Origin: Prauserella rugosa
GTDB taxonomy: Bacteria > Actinomycetota > Actinomycetes > Mycobacteriales > Pseudonocardiaceae
Direction: 5' to 3'
DNA: 64,000 nucleotides
NCBI RefSeq assembly: GCF_000719975.1
Contig: NZ_JOIJ01000008.1
Location: 124,001 to 188,000, forward strand
The notes under the pieces were generated by a model, which was given only the letters and a program-made list of their open reading frames with translations, was not told the DNA's origin and made no database searches. This document shows, in pieces, positions 7,076 through 16,235 of this stretch. The position numbers were made by a program, and so were the translations under genes. Position 1 is the first letter of the stretch, and every line of letters starts with the position of its first letter.

Positions 7076-10000
7076 ATGGTGACGCGGGGCGGCCGGGCGT
7101 GGAGACGATGGGTGACCGTCCTCTGCGTGGCCGCGCTCACCGTGCTCCCGGCCGGGCCCACCGCACAGGCCAACGGCACGAGCGGTGCGGCCCGCCAGCC
7201 GGCCGACCCGCCGAAGCCCCGGACGATCGAGCCGGTCGCCGGTGGCCCGGAGGCGGGCTACTCGGGTGACGGGCACCCCGCGGCGGACGCCAGGATCGGC
7301 ACCACGGGCGATGTCGCCGTCGGCAAGGGCGGCACCGTCTACCTGACCGACCGCGAGGCCGGACGGGTGCGTGCGGTGGGCGGGGACGGGCGGATCGACA
7401 CGGTCCCCGGCACCCGCACCGACGAGAGCAGAGCTGGCGCGCCACGTGCGGTCGCCGCCGCGGGCGGTGCGCTGTTCGTGGCCGGGGACGAGGCGGTGAT
7501 CCGCCGTGCCGCCGGCGGAGCCGTGTCCGTGCTCGCCGACGTCACCGGCCAGGGCCACGAGAATCCTGGAGAGGATCCTGCAGGGGACTCCGCCGATTCC
7601 GCCGATTCCGCGGAGGACGCCGCGGCGGACGCCGACGAGCGGGCCGCGAACGCGGAAGACGAAGCGGGCCGGACCGCGAGCGACCTCCGACCCGGTGACG
7701 CCCTCCCTGTGGTGCCGCGGGCCGACGACATCGCCGTGGACGGTGCCGGAGCCGTCTACGTGAGCGGATCCGGCACCGTCGTGCGTATCCCGAAGGGGAA
7801 TGCGGGGGAATCCACCGTGGTCGCCGGCGGGGGAACGGTCGCCGCGCAGGAGGCCGACGGCAGGCCCGCGACGGACGCCCGGCTGGCGGGTGAGCTCCGG
7901 ATCGCCGCGGGGGACGACGGCGCGCTGTACCTCCGTGCGGGTGCGGATGGCGACGAGCTGTATCGCGTCGATCCGGACGGCACGATGCGCACGCTCGTCA
8001 CACCCCGGGACGAGCCGGGGTTCGCGGGCGACGGCGGGCCGGTGGGCAGGGCGACGTTCGGGGGCGAACTGGGCGGCCCGGCGGTCGGGCCACGCGGCGA
8101 GGTCGTCGTGTTCGACGTCGGCAACCGGGTCGTGCGCGTGATCGACCGGGACGGCGTGGTCACCTCGCTGACGCCACCGTTGGCCGAGAGCGAGGACGGC
8201 GACGCGCCCGTCGCGCTCGCCGTCGGAGACGACGGTGCGGTGTACGTGCGCCAGGGGCACCGCATTCATCGCCTGGCGTCGCAGAACCCCGCCGACCCGA
8301 GCCACGCCGTGGGTGCGGTACGCGACCGGCCCTACTATCCGTCCGACTACAGCGCCGACGAGCCGGGAACGGTGTATCCGGTCGCCGGTGCGGACCCCTC
8401 CGCCGCGGCGACGGCCTCCGGTGCCGACGAGCCCGTGCCGGTGGCTGCGCCGACTCCGAGCGTGCCGGACGAACGGCGTCTGCGGTTGGCGACCGGGTCC
8501 GGCGGGGTCCTGTACTACGCCGACACCGACGGCCACCGGGTACTGAAGGTGGGGCGCGACGGCGGAGTGACCGTCGCCGCGGGCACCGGTGAGGCGGGAT
8601 TCGCCGGCGACGGCGGACGTGCGGCCGCGGCGCGGCTGGACGCTCCACAAGGGATCGACGTCGGCCCCGACGGCAGCCTCTACATCGCCGATACGGGCAA
8701 TGACCGTGTGCGCAAAGTGGACGCTCGCGGGGTGATCACCACGGCCGCCGGCGACGGCACGCGCGTCGGTACCGAGGACCGCGACCGGCTCCTGGCGGCC
8801 GACGGCGAGCCGGCCACCGACACGCCGGTGAGCCCCACCGACGTGGCCGTCGGCGACGACGGCGTGCTGTACGTGGCCGAAGGAGCGCATCGCAGGCTGA
8901 GCCGTGTCGACCAGGACGGCACCATCAGTACGTGGGCGGGGCTCGGCAGCCGCAGGGGCTCCGACGGGGACGGCTACGTCGCCACGGCTGCCGCGCTCGG
9001 GCGACCGCACGCGATCACCGTGTCGCCGGAGGGGCGGGTGTTCTTCCTCGACCGGCGTGGTGATGTGGCGCGCCCGGTGGTGCGGATGGTCGATCCCGCC
9101 GGGGTCCTGTTCACGATCGCGGGTGACGCCGATGCCGCACGCTCCGGCAGCGGATTCTCCGGGGACGGTGGCCGTGCGGTGGAGGCGGAGTTGAACAACC
9201 CGCACGACCTCGCCGTGCGCGGCGACGGCACGCTCTATCTGGCCGACAGCCACAACGCGCGCGTGCGGGCGGTCGATCCGGCTGGCCGGATCCGCACGGT
9301 GGCGGGTACGGGCGAGCGCGTCGACGGTGATGACGGGCAGCGCGCGCGTACGGCGCCACTCGACGAGCCGCGCACCCTGGACGTGGCCTCCGACGGCTCC
9401 CTGCGGCTGATCACCGCGTCCGGTGCGGCCGTTCGGTCGGTCGCCGACGGCGTGCTCGGCACGGTCGCGTCACTGGAGGAGGCCGAACCGCGGCGCCCCG
9501 CGGGCCCGACGGCGGTGCAGCGACCGGCCACGCAGGTGACGTTCGGCGAGCAGGGGATCGACGCGCTCGCGGTCGACCACGACGGAGCTCTGTTGCTCGC
9601 CGACGGAACGAATCCGCTCCTGGCGGTGGATCGGCACGGCATGCTGGACACGGCGTCCGCTGTGGACTCCGCTGTGGGTTCGCCGGCTGTGGACTCGCCG
9701 GCGGCCTCGCGGGTGTCGGCCGTGACGGTGGCACCCGACGGGACACGGTACGTCGCGGCAGGCGACGTTGTGTACCGCATGGACCGCGGCTCGGACGGGA
9801 CCGGTGCCGACGGTGCAGATGGTGCAGACGCTGCCGGCGGCGCAGACGCTGGAGACGGTGCCGTGGCCGTTCCGGTGGCGGGTGGCGGGCCGCGGCCGGA
9901 CGGTCCCTCCGGTGATCATCTCGACCCTGCCGGGCGGGCGACCCTGTCGAGCTTCGGGCGCGTCGTCGACCTTGCGGCGGCCGAGAATGCCGTCTACGTC

Positions 10001-10726
10001 GCGACCGAGGAGAACGTGTACCGCGTCGACGCCGACGGCACGGTGCGGCGGTGGCTGCGCGACGCCGGCGCGAGCGGCCCCGCGGTGGGCGGGATCGCGC
10101 TGGGGGAGGCAGGCGAGGTGTTCGCCGCGATCCCGGACGGCGGTCAGGTGTGGCGCATCGACCCCGAGGGACGCAGCGACGAGTTCGCCGGTGTCGGATC
10201 GGACGGTGACAGCTACTGGGAGGGCGTCGACGGGCTGAACGCCTCGGAGGTCGCGCTCGACCGGCCGCGGGACGTCGCGGTGGACGGCGACATCGTCTAC
10301 ATCGGCACCGGTCGCGGGGTGGTGCGGGTCGACGCGGGCGGCACGGTGCTGACCGTGGCGGGTCCCGAACACACCGGCGCCGTGGGCGCGCTCGCCCTGG
10401 ACCGCCACGGCGACCTGTACTTCGCCGACCTCGACGCCGCCCAGGTGAGCGTGGTGGTGCAGCCCGCGCTCATCGAGGACCCGTTCCACTGGGAACACAT
10501 CGGCGGAATCGTGGCCGTCGGCGTGATCGTGCTGTTCGGCGTCGTCCGATTCGGACCCCAGCTGTGGCGGCGGGTCACGGGCAGGCAGGACGCCTCGGCG
10601 CGCCACGAGGCCGAACTCTCCGTCGCCGGAACCGCGACGCTCGGGTCCGATGTGGACTCCGGGGACGAGGCTGCCCGGGGCTGGTTCGACGGTCCGGCCC
10701 GTCCGGACCAGCCCGGCGAGCACTGA
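7076..10726 (+). CDS. large secreted, membrane-anchored NHL-repeat beta-propeller protein
   Basis: A 1,216-aa protein. ATG 7076 is preferred because ACGGGAG precedes it. The N-terminus has basic residues then VLCVAALTVLPAGPTAQANG, a Sec signal peptide. The body is a long series of NHL-type blades of the form GxxGFAGDGGxAxxARLxxPxGIAVGPDGSLYIADTxNxRVRxV, seen clearly in at least six places. Low-complexity Asp/Glu/Ala linkers occur (for example 7590-7680). Near the C-terminus a transmembrane helix (HIGGIVAVGVIVLFGVVRFG) precedes a basic, then acidic cytoplasmic tail. It is thus a type I surface protein with two or more extracellular propellers. NHL blades bind proteins, RNA or glycans; the ligand is unknown. 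It stands alone with no operon partner. Confidence 0.88.
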   Translation: MVTRGGRAWRRWVTVLCVAALTVLPAGPTAQANGTSGAARQPADPPKPRTIEPVAGGPEAGYSGDGHPAADARIGTTGDVAVGKGGTVYLTDREAGRVRAVGGDGRIDTVPGTRTDESRAGAPRAVAAAGGALFVAGDEAVIRRAAGGAVSVLADVTGQGHENPGEDPAGDSADSADSAEDAAADADERAANAEDEAGRTASDLRPGDALPVVPRADDIAVDGAGAVYVSGSGTVVRIPKGNAGESTVVAGGGTVAAQEADGRPATDARLAGELRIAAGDDGALYLRAGADGDELYRVDPDGTMRTLVTPRDEPGFAGDGGPVGRATFGGELGGPAVGPRGEVVVFDVGNRVVRVIDRDGVVTSLTPPLAESEDGDAPVALAVGDDGAVYVRQGHRIHRLASQNPADPSHAVGAVRDRPYYPSDYSADEPGTVYPVAGADPSAAATASGADEPVPVAAPTPSVPDERRLRLATGSGGVLYYADTDGHRVLKVGRDGGVTVAAGTGEAGFAGDGGRAAAARLDAPQGIDVGPDGSLYIADTGNDRVRKVDARGVITTAAGDGTRVGTEDRDRLLAADGEPATDTPVSPTDVAVGDDGVLYVAEGAHRRLSRVDQDGTISTWAGLGSRRGSDGDGYVATAAALGRPHAITVSPEGRVFFLDRRGDVARPVVRMVDPAGVLFTIAGDADAARSGSGFSGDGGRAVEAELNNPHDLAVRGDGTLYLADSHNARVRAVDPAGRIRTVAGTGERVDGDDGQRARTAPLDEPRTLDVASDGSLRLITASGAAVRSVADGVLGTVASLEEAEPRRPAGPTAVQRPATQVTFGEQGIDALAVDHDGALLLADGTNPLLAVDRHGMLDTASAVDSAVGSPAVDSPAASRVSAVTVAPDGTRYVAAGDVVYRMDRGSDGTGADGADGADAAGGADAGDGAVAVPVAGGGPRPDGPSGDHLDPAGRATLSSFGRVVDLAAAENAVYVATEENVYRVDADGTVRRWLRDAGASGPAVGGIALGEAGEVFAAIPDGGQVWRIDPEGRSDEFAGVGSDGDSYWEGVDGLNASEVALDRPRDVAVDGDIVYIGTGRGVVRVDAGGTVLTVAGPEHTGAVGALALDRHGDLYFADLDAAQVSVVVQPALIEDPFHWEHIGGIVAVGVIVLFGVVRFGPQLWRRVTGRQDASARHEAELSVAGTATLGSDVDSGDEAARGWFDGPARPDQPGEH

Positions 10727-10776
10727 CCGGGAAGCGCTGACCGGAACGCCTGCCGACGGAAACGCCGTCTGAGCCG

Positions 10777-11892
10777 TCAGGACACGGTGCGGACGAGGTC
10801 CGCGGCGTGTTTGCGCAGCAGCGCGGCGGCGTCGCGAACCGCGACCTCGACCGACGGCGCGTGATCGGCGAGTGCGACCGACGCGGTGATCCCGGCCTCG
10901 GCCAGCTCGTCCGCGCCGAGCGCGACACGTCCCGCGATGGCCGCGACCCGTGCACCGTGACGCCGTGCGATGGCGGCGATCCCGGCGGGTGCCTTGCCCG
11001 CGAGGCTCTGTGCGTCCAGCGAACCCTCGCCGGTGATCACCAGGTCGGCTCCGCGCACCGCCTCGGCGACCCCGGTCAGTTCGACGACGAGGTCGAAGCC
11101 GGATTCGGCCGTGGCGTCGAGCGCGGCCATGGCACCTCCGGAGATGCCGCCGCCCGCGCCTGCGCTGGGCCGGTCGGCGAAGCCGAGCGCGTCGGCCCAC
11201 GTGCGCAGCGCGGCACCGAGCAGCTCGATCTCCTGCGGCCGCGCGCCCTTCTGCGGGCCGAAGATCGCCGCGGCACCGTCCGGACCGTGTAGCGGGTTGG
11301 TCACGTCCGTGGCCACGCGGACGCGGGCGTCGCCGAGCAGTGCGCGCGGCCGGGTCAGGTCGACGGCCGCGACGTCGGCCAGTGCGCCGCCGCCGAGCCC
11401 CACCGGGGCGCCGTCGGCATCGGTGATGCGGGCACCGAGCGCCTGCAGCATGCCGCTGCCCCCGTCGGTGCTGGCTGTTCCGCCGACGGTGAGCACGATC
11501 TGTGTGGCACCGCGGCCGAGGGCGTCGGCGATGAGCTCGCCGACGCCGTAGGTGTGGGCCGCGAGGGCGACGTCGCTGGACGGGGTCACGTGTTCGATTC
11601 CGCACGCCCGCGCCGACTCGATGTACGCGGTCCCGTCGAGCGTGACGTACCAGGCGTCGACCGGCTCGTCCAATGGCCCGCGTACCCGCAGGTCGACGCG
11701 CGTTCCGCCGGCGGCCAGCAGTACGTCGAGCGTGCCTTCGCCGCCGTCGGCGACCGGGCACAGGGACACGTCCGCGTCCGGGAGCGCGTCGCGGACGCCC
11801 GCGCCGATCGCCTCGGCGGCCTCGACGGCCGTCAGGCTTCCCTTGAACTTGTCGGGTGCGATCACCACGCGCCGCGGGGTGTGCTCGCTCAC
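10777..11892 (-). CDS. glycerate kinase
   Basis: A 371-aa protein of the GarK/GlxK-type glycerate kinase family. The N-terminal motif IAPDKFKGSLTAVEAAEAIG and the VADGGEGT segment at about residues 47-54 are family signatures. TVGGTASTDGGSGMLQALG (about 150-168) and ITGEGSLDAQSLAGKAP near the C-terminal third form the nucleotide and glycerate site. It phosphorylates glycerate to 2- or 3-phosphoglycerate. GTG 11892 overlaps the upstream reductase stop as GTGA, so the two are co-translated and make a glyoxylate/hydroxypyruvate to phosphoglycerate route. Confidence 0.93.
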   Translation of the reverse strand: MSEHTPRRVVIAPDKFKGSLTAVEAAEAIGAGVRDALPDADVSLCPVADGGEGTLDVLLAAGGTRVDLRVRGPLDEPVDAWYVTLDGTAYIESARACGIEHVTPSSDVALAAHTYGVGELIADALGRGATQIVLTVGGTASTDGGSGMLQALGARITDADGAPVGLGGGALADVAAVDLTRPRALLGDARVRVATDVTNPLHGPDGAAAIFGPQKGARPQEIELLGAALRTWADALGFADRPSAGAGGGISGGAMAALDATAESGFDLVVELTGVAEAVRGADLVITGEGSLDAQSLAGKAPAGIAAIARRHGARVAAIAGRVALGADELAEAGITASVALADHAPSVEVAVRDAAALLRKHAADLVRTVS

Positions 11893-12863
11893 GGGGTCAC
11901 CTCCGTGATCGCGGGCTCGCCGGACAGGACGGCGATCACATTGCGGGCCGCCAACGTGGCCATCGCGGTGCGCGTCTCCACGGTCGCCGAACCCAGATGG
12001 GGAGCGAGCGCCACGTTGTCCAGCTCGAGCAGCTCCGGGTGGACCTCCGGTTCGTTCTCGAAGACGTCCAGACCGGCGCCTGCGATCACGCCGTCGCGCA
12101 GCGCCGCCGCCAGTGCGGCCTCGTCGACGACCGGCCCGCGGGTGGTGTTGATCAGGAACGCCGTGGGCTTCATCGACCGGAGTGCCGCCTCGTCGATGAG
12201 GTGCCGGGTGTCCGGGGTGAGCGGACAGTGCAGGGACACGACGTCGGCGGTGCGCAGCAGCTCGTCCTGGGGCAGGTACGTGGCCTCGAGGCGGTCCTCG
12301 ACCTCCGACGGCGCCCGCCGCCGTCCGCTGTAGGCGATCCGCATGCCGAACGCGCGCGCCCGCGTGGCCATCGCCTGGCCGATCTGGCCCAGCCCGATGA
12401 TGCCGAGCGTCTTGTCCTGGATGCCCGAGCCGAGCATGAATCCGAGGTGGAACGACCACGGCGTGCGGGAACGGAGCAGCCGTTCGCCCTCGCCGAGTCT
12501 GCGGGTGGCCGACAGCAGCAGGCCGAACGCGATGTCGGCGGTGGCGTCGGTCAGCACCCCCGGGGTGTTGGCGACCGTGATGCCGCGCTCGGTGAGGGCG
12601 GGCACGTCGATGTTGTCGTAGCCGACCGCGACGTTGGCGATCACCTTGAGCTGCGGACCTGCGGCGTCGGCGAAGTCCCCGTCGATGCGGTCCCGCAGGG
12701 TGACGACGGCCGCGTCGGCGCCGGCGACCACGCGGTGCAGTTCGTCGGCGGGCAGCTGCCGGTCGGGATCGGGTGACCACACCTCGCCGGTCTCGTGCAA
12801 CAACGCCATGGCGTCATCGGGGATCCACCTGGTGACCACGATCCGCGGTCGGGTGCCGGTCAT
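11889..12863 (-). CDS. D-2-hydroxyacid dehydrogenase (glyoxylate/hydroxypyruvate reductase)
   Basis: A 324-aa protein with the NAD(P)-binding turn LGIIGLGQIGQAMATRARAFG near residue 150. The catalytic Arg/Glu/His set is in NTTRGPVVDE, GLDVFENEP and LAPHLGSAT. The VGYDNIDVPAL and TPGVLTDATAD motifs place it with glyoxylate/hydroxypyruvate reductases (D-glycerate dehydrogenases). The ATG at 12863 is chosen because GAAGGAG is 7 bases upstream. It heads an operon with the coupled glycerate kinase, so its product glycerate is most likely passed to the kinase. Confidence 0.92.
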   Translation of the reverse strand: MTGTRPRIVVTRWIPDDAMALLHETGEVWSPDPDRQLPADELHRVVAGADAAVVTLRDRIDGDFADAAGPQLKVIANVAVGYDNIDVPALTERGITVANTPGVLTDATADIAFGLLLSATRRLGEGERLLRSRTPWSFHLGFMLGSGIQDKTLGIIGLGQIGQAMATRARAFGMRIAYSGRRRAPSEVEDRLEATYLPQDELLRTADVVSLHCPLTPDTRHLIDEAALRSMKPTAFLINTTRGPVVDEAALAAALRDGVIAGAGLDVFENEPEVHPELLELDNVALAPHLGSATVETRTAMATLAARNVIAVLSGEPAITEVTP

Positions 12864-12972
12864 CGCATCGCTCCTTCGTCGCACGCGCCCGAAGGCACCC
12901 TATCGAGGAGCGGGGCAGACCTGTCGAGACCGCTGTGACCAGGTCGGTGACGTCAGTCCCAGCGCGGGCCGT

Positions 12973-13040
12973 GTCGACAGGGCCGGCGTCTACAGAGTTG
13001 CCGTCGACAGGGCCGGCTTCGACAGGGCTGACCGACAGGG
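12973..13040. repeat. short imperfect direct repeats, CGACAGGG type
   Basis: GTCGACAGGGCCGGC occurs at 12973-12987 and 13003-13017, 30 bases apart. Shorter copies of CGACAGGG occur at about 13020 and 13033. They lie in the 212-bp gap between the reductase promoter and the end of fadA6. They are probably degenerate intergenic repeats; no protein is encoded. Confidence 0.5.
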
Positions 13041-13075
13041 TCGTGTTGTCGACATGGTGACTGCGGCCGGCGGCC

Positions 13076-14233
<1,158 letters not shown>

Positions 14234-14241
14234 GGTTCCTC

Positions 14242-15015
14242 CTACGGGTGCTGGCTGGACACGGACACGGTCTCGCCCGTGAGGTACGTGGCGTAGTCCG
14301 AGGCGAGCCACACCATGACGTTCGCGACCTCCCACGGTTCGGCCGCGCGTCCGAAGGCTTCCCTGCCCGCGAGGTCGGCCAACAGCTCCTCGCTCGTCAC
14401 CTTGGCCAGGAACGGATGTGCGGCCAGGCTCGGGGCGACGGCGTTGATGCGGATGCCGTGGGAGGCGACGTCCATCGCCGCGCAGCGGGTCAGTGCCATC
14501 ACACCCGCCTTGGCCGCCGCGTAGTGCGCCTGCCCCTGCTGTGCGCGCCAGCCCACCACCGAGGCGTTGTTGACGATCACGCCGCCGTGGTCCTGTTCGA
14601 CCATGCGCTGCGCGGCCGCTCTGGTGCACCGGAACGTGCCGTTCAGCGTCACGTCCAGGACCCGGGACCACTCGGCGTCGGTCATGTCCAGAATGGACTG
14701 TGTGCCGCCGAGGCCCGCATTGTTGACCGCCACGTCGACCCGGCCGAAGCGCGCGACGGTCTCGTCGAACAGCGCGCGCACCTGGTCGTCGCTGGTGACG
14801 TCACAGGGCACCGCGTGGATCCGGCCGAGTTCGGCGAGTTCGTCGGCCGTGGCCTTCAGCCGCCGTTCGTGCCAGTCGCTGACCACGACCCGCGCGCCCT
14901 CCTCCACACAGCGCCGCGCCGTGGCCGAACCGATGCCGGTTCCCGCCGCGGCGGTCACCACGACCACCTTGTCCGCCAGCAGGTCCCTGGCACGCGGATA
15001 CGGGGGGACGCTCAT
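14242..15015 (-). CDS. ipdF: short-chain dehydrogenase (IpdF-like)
   Basis: A 257-aa SDR. The cofactor motif is VVVTAAAGTGIGSATARRC (about residues 17-35), NNAGLGG is at about 93-99, and the active-site YxxxK is in QAHYAAAKAGVM. It starts at ATG 15015, overlapping the fadE30 stop by ATGA. In the HIP pathway of steroid-degrading actinobacteria, IpdF (Rv3559c) oxidises or reduces a 5-hydroxy intermediate on the C/D-ring propionate. Assignment rests on SDR sequence plus exact gene order; a different SDR substrate is possible. Confidence 0.85.
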   Translation of the reverse strand: MSVPPYPRARDLLADKVVVVTAAAGTGIGSATARRCVEEGARVVVSDWHERRLKATADELAELGRIHAVPCDVTSDDQVRALFDETVARFGRVDVAVNNAGLGGTQSILDMTDAEWSRVLDVTLNGTFRCTRAAAQRMVEQDHGGVIVNNASVVGWRAQQGQAHYAAAKAGVMALTRCAAMDVASHGIRINAVAPSLAAHPFLAKVTSEELLADLAGREAFGRAAEPWEVANVMVWLASDYATYLTGETVSVSSQHP

Positions 15016-16163
15016 GGCCGCTCCTGTCTCGGTAGACCGAGCACCCGCTCGGCGAGGATGTTGCGCTGGATCTCGTCCGAACCGCCGTAGATGGTGTCGG
15101 CGCGGCTGAACAGGAACAGCCGCTGCCATGCGTCCAGTTCGCCGCCGGTGGTCAGCCCGCGGGCGCCGCGGGCCCGCATCGCGAGCTCGCCGAGTCGCCG
15201 GTGCCAGCCCGACCACAGGAGTTTCCCCACCGCCACGTCGGGTCCCGGCTCACGCTCGAGGGTGCGCAGCGCGTGCGCACGCAACACCCGCAGGTCGATC
15301 CAGGCGCGGGTCAGGTCGGCGCGCAGGATCGGGTCGTCGATCGTCCCGGTGCGTCTCGCCTCGGCCACGATCCCGTCGAGTTCGCGCCGGAATCCGATCT
15401 GCTGGCCGAGCGTCGACACGCCGCGTTCGAACCCGAGCGTGCCCATCGCGATCCGCCATCCGTCGCCGGGTTCGCCGACCACGAGGTCGGCGTCGGTGCG
15501 CGCGTCGTCGAAGAACACCTCGTTGAACTCCGAGGTTCCGGTGAGCTGGGTGATCGGCCGTACCGTCACGCCGGGCTGGTCCATGGGAACGAGCAGATAG
15601 GACAGTCCGCGGTGCCGGAACGAACCGGGTTCGGTGCGCGCCAGGACGAAACACCAGTCCGCGACGTGCGCCAGCGACGTCCAGATCTTCTGTCCGTTCA
15701 GCACCCACGACGTGCCGCGTTCGTCGAGCCGTGCCGACGTCGACACCGCGGCCAGGTCCGACCCGGCGCCCGGTTCGGAGTACCCCTGGCACCACAGCTG
15801 CTCGACCGCGCGGATGCGCGGCAGGAACCGACTCCGCTGTTCGTCGGTGCCGTAGGCGATCAGCGTGGGGCCGAGGAGCTGTTCGCCCAGGTGGCTCACG
15901 CGTGCCGGCGCCGCGGCCGCGGCGTACTCCTCGTGAAAGACGACCTGTTCGGCCACGCTCAGTCCGCGGCCGCCGAACTCCTCCGGCCAGCCGAGGCAGG
16001 TCCATCCGGCCGCGGCGAGGTGGCGTTCCCATGCGAGCCGCCGGTCGAACGCCTCGTGCTCGCGTCCGGGTCCGCCGAGGCCGCGGACGTCGGCGAACTC
16101 ACCGGTCAGGTTCTCGGCCAGCCAGGAGGCCACCTCCCGCCGGAATCGCTCGTGGTCTTCCAC
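15012..16163 (-). CDS. fadE30: acyl-CoA dehydrogenase (FadE30-like)
   Basis: A 383-aa acyl-CoA dehydrogenase. The central FAD/substrate motif WCQGYSEPGAGSDLAAV lies near residues 125-141. The C-terminal end YGGSDEIQRNILAERVLGLPR is the standard ACAD terminal motif. It is the first gene of the minus-strand arm and starts 72 bp from divergent fadD3, with GGAGG before the ATG. FadE30 (Rv3560c) dehydrogenates HIP-CoA-type intermediates in mycobacteria; the name here is by synteny. The promoter region contains an AGAAC-N2-GTTCT palindrome. Confidence 0.88.
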   Translation of the reverse strand: MEDHERFRREVASWLAENLTGEFADVRGLGGPGREHEAFDRRLAWERHLAAAGWTCLGWPEEFGGRGLSVAEQVVFHEEYAAAAAPARVSHLGEQLLGPTLIAYGTDEQRSRFLPRIRAVEQLWCQGYSEPGAGSDLAAVSTSARLDERGTSWVLNGQKIWTSLAHVADWCFVLARTEPGSFRHRGLSYLLVPMDQPGVTVRPITQLTGTSEFNEVFFDDARTDADLVVGEPGDGWRIAMGTLGFERGVSTLGQQIGFRRELDGIVAEARRTGTIDDPILRADLTRAWIDLRVLRAHALRTLEREPGPDVAVGKLLWSGWHRRLGELAMRARGARGLTTGGELDAWQRLFLFSRADTIYGGSDEIQRNILAERVLGLPRQERP

Positions 16164-16194
16164 TCACACCTCCTGCTACCGTGCGCTAGCATAA

Positions 16195-16211
16195 TAAGAA
16201 CACGTTCTAGA
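16195..16211. promoter_or_regulatory. candidate TetR-type (KstR-like) operator in the divergent fadE30/fadD3 promoter
   Basis: The sequence TAAGAACACGTTCTAGA contains the inverted repeat AGAAC (16197-16201) and GTTCT (16204-16208) with two bases between. This is close to the AAC-N2-GTT core of the KstR motif, and less like the published KstR2 motif (CAAG-N2-CTTG). It sits midway between the divergent starts at 16163 and 16236, where it could control both arms. Confidence 0.6.
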
Positions 16212-16235
16212 TTTTGCGTCCAGGGAGGGAGTGGC

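Noticed and set aside
6902..9253. Long minus-strand open frame antisense to the NHL protein gene
   Set aside because: His/Arg/Gly-rich with no domain; mirrors the codon bias of the plus-strand propeller gene.
12864..13075. kstR2-type regulator next to fadA6
   Set aside because: The gap is only 212 bp and holds short direct repeats, with no open frame for a TetR protein.
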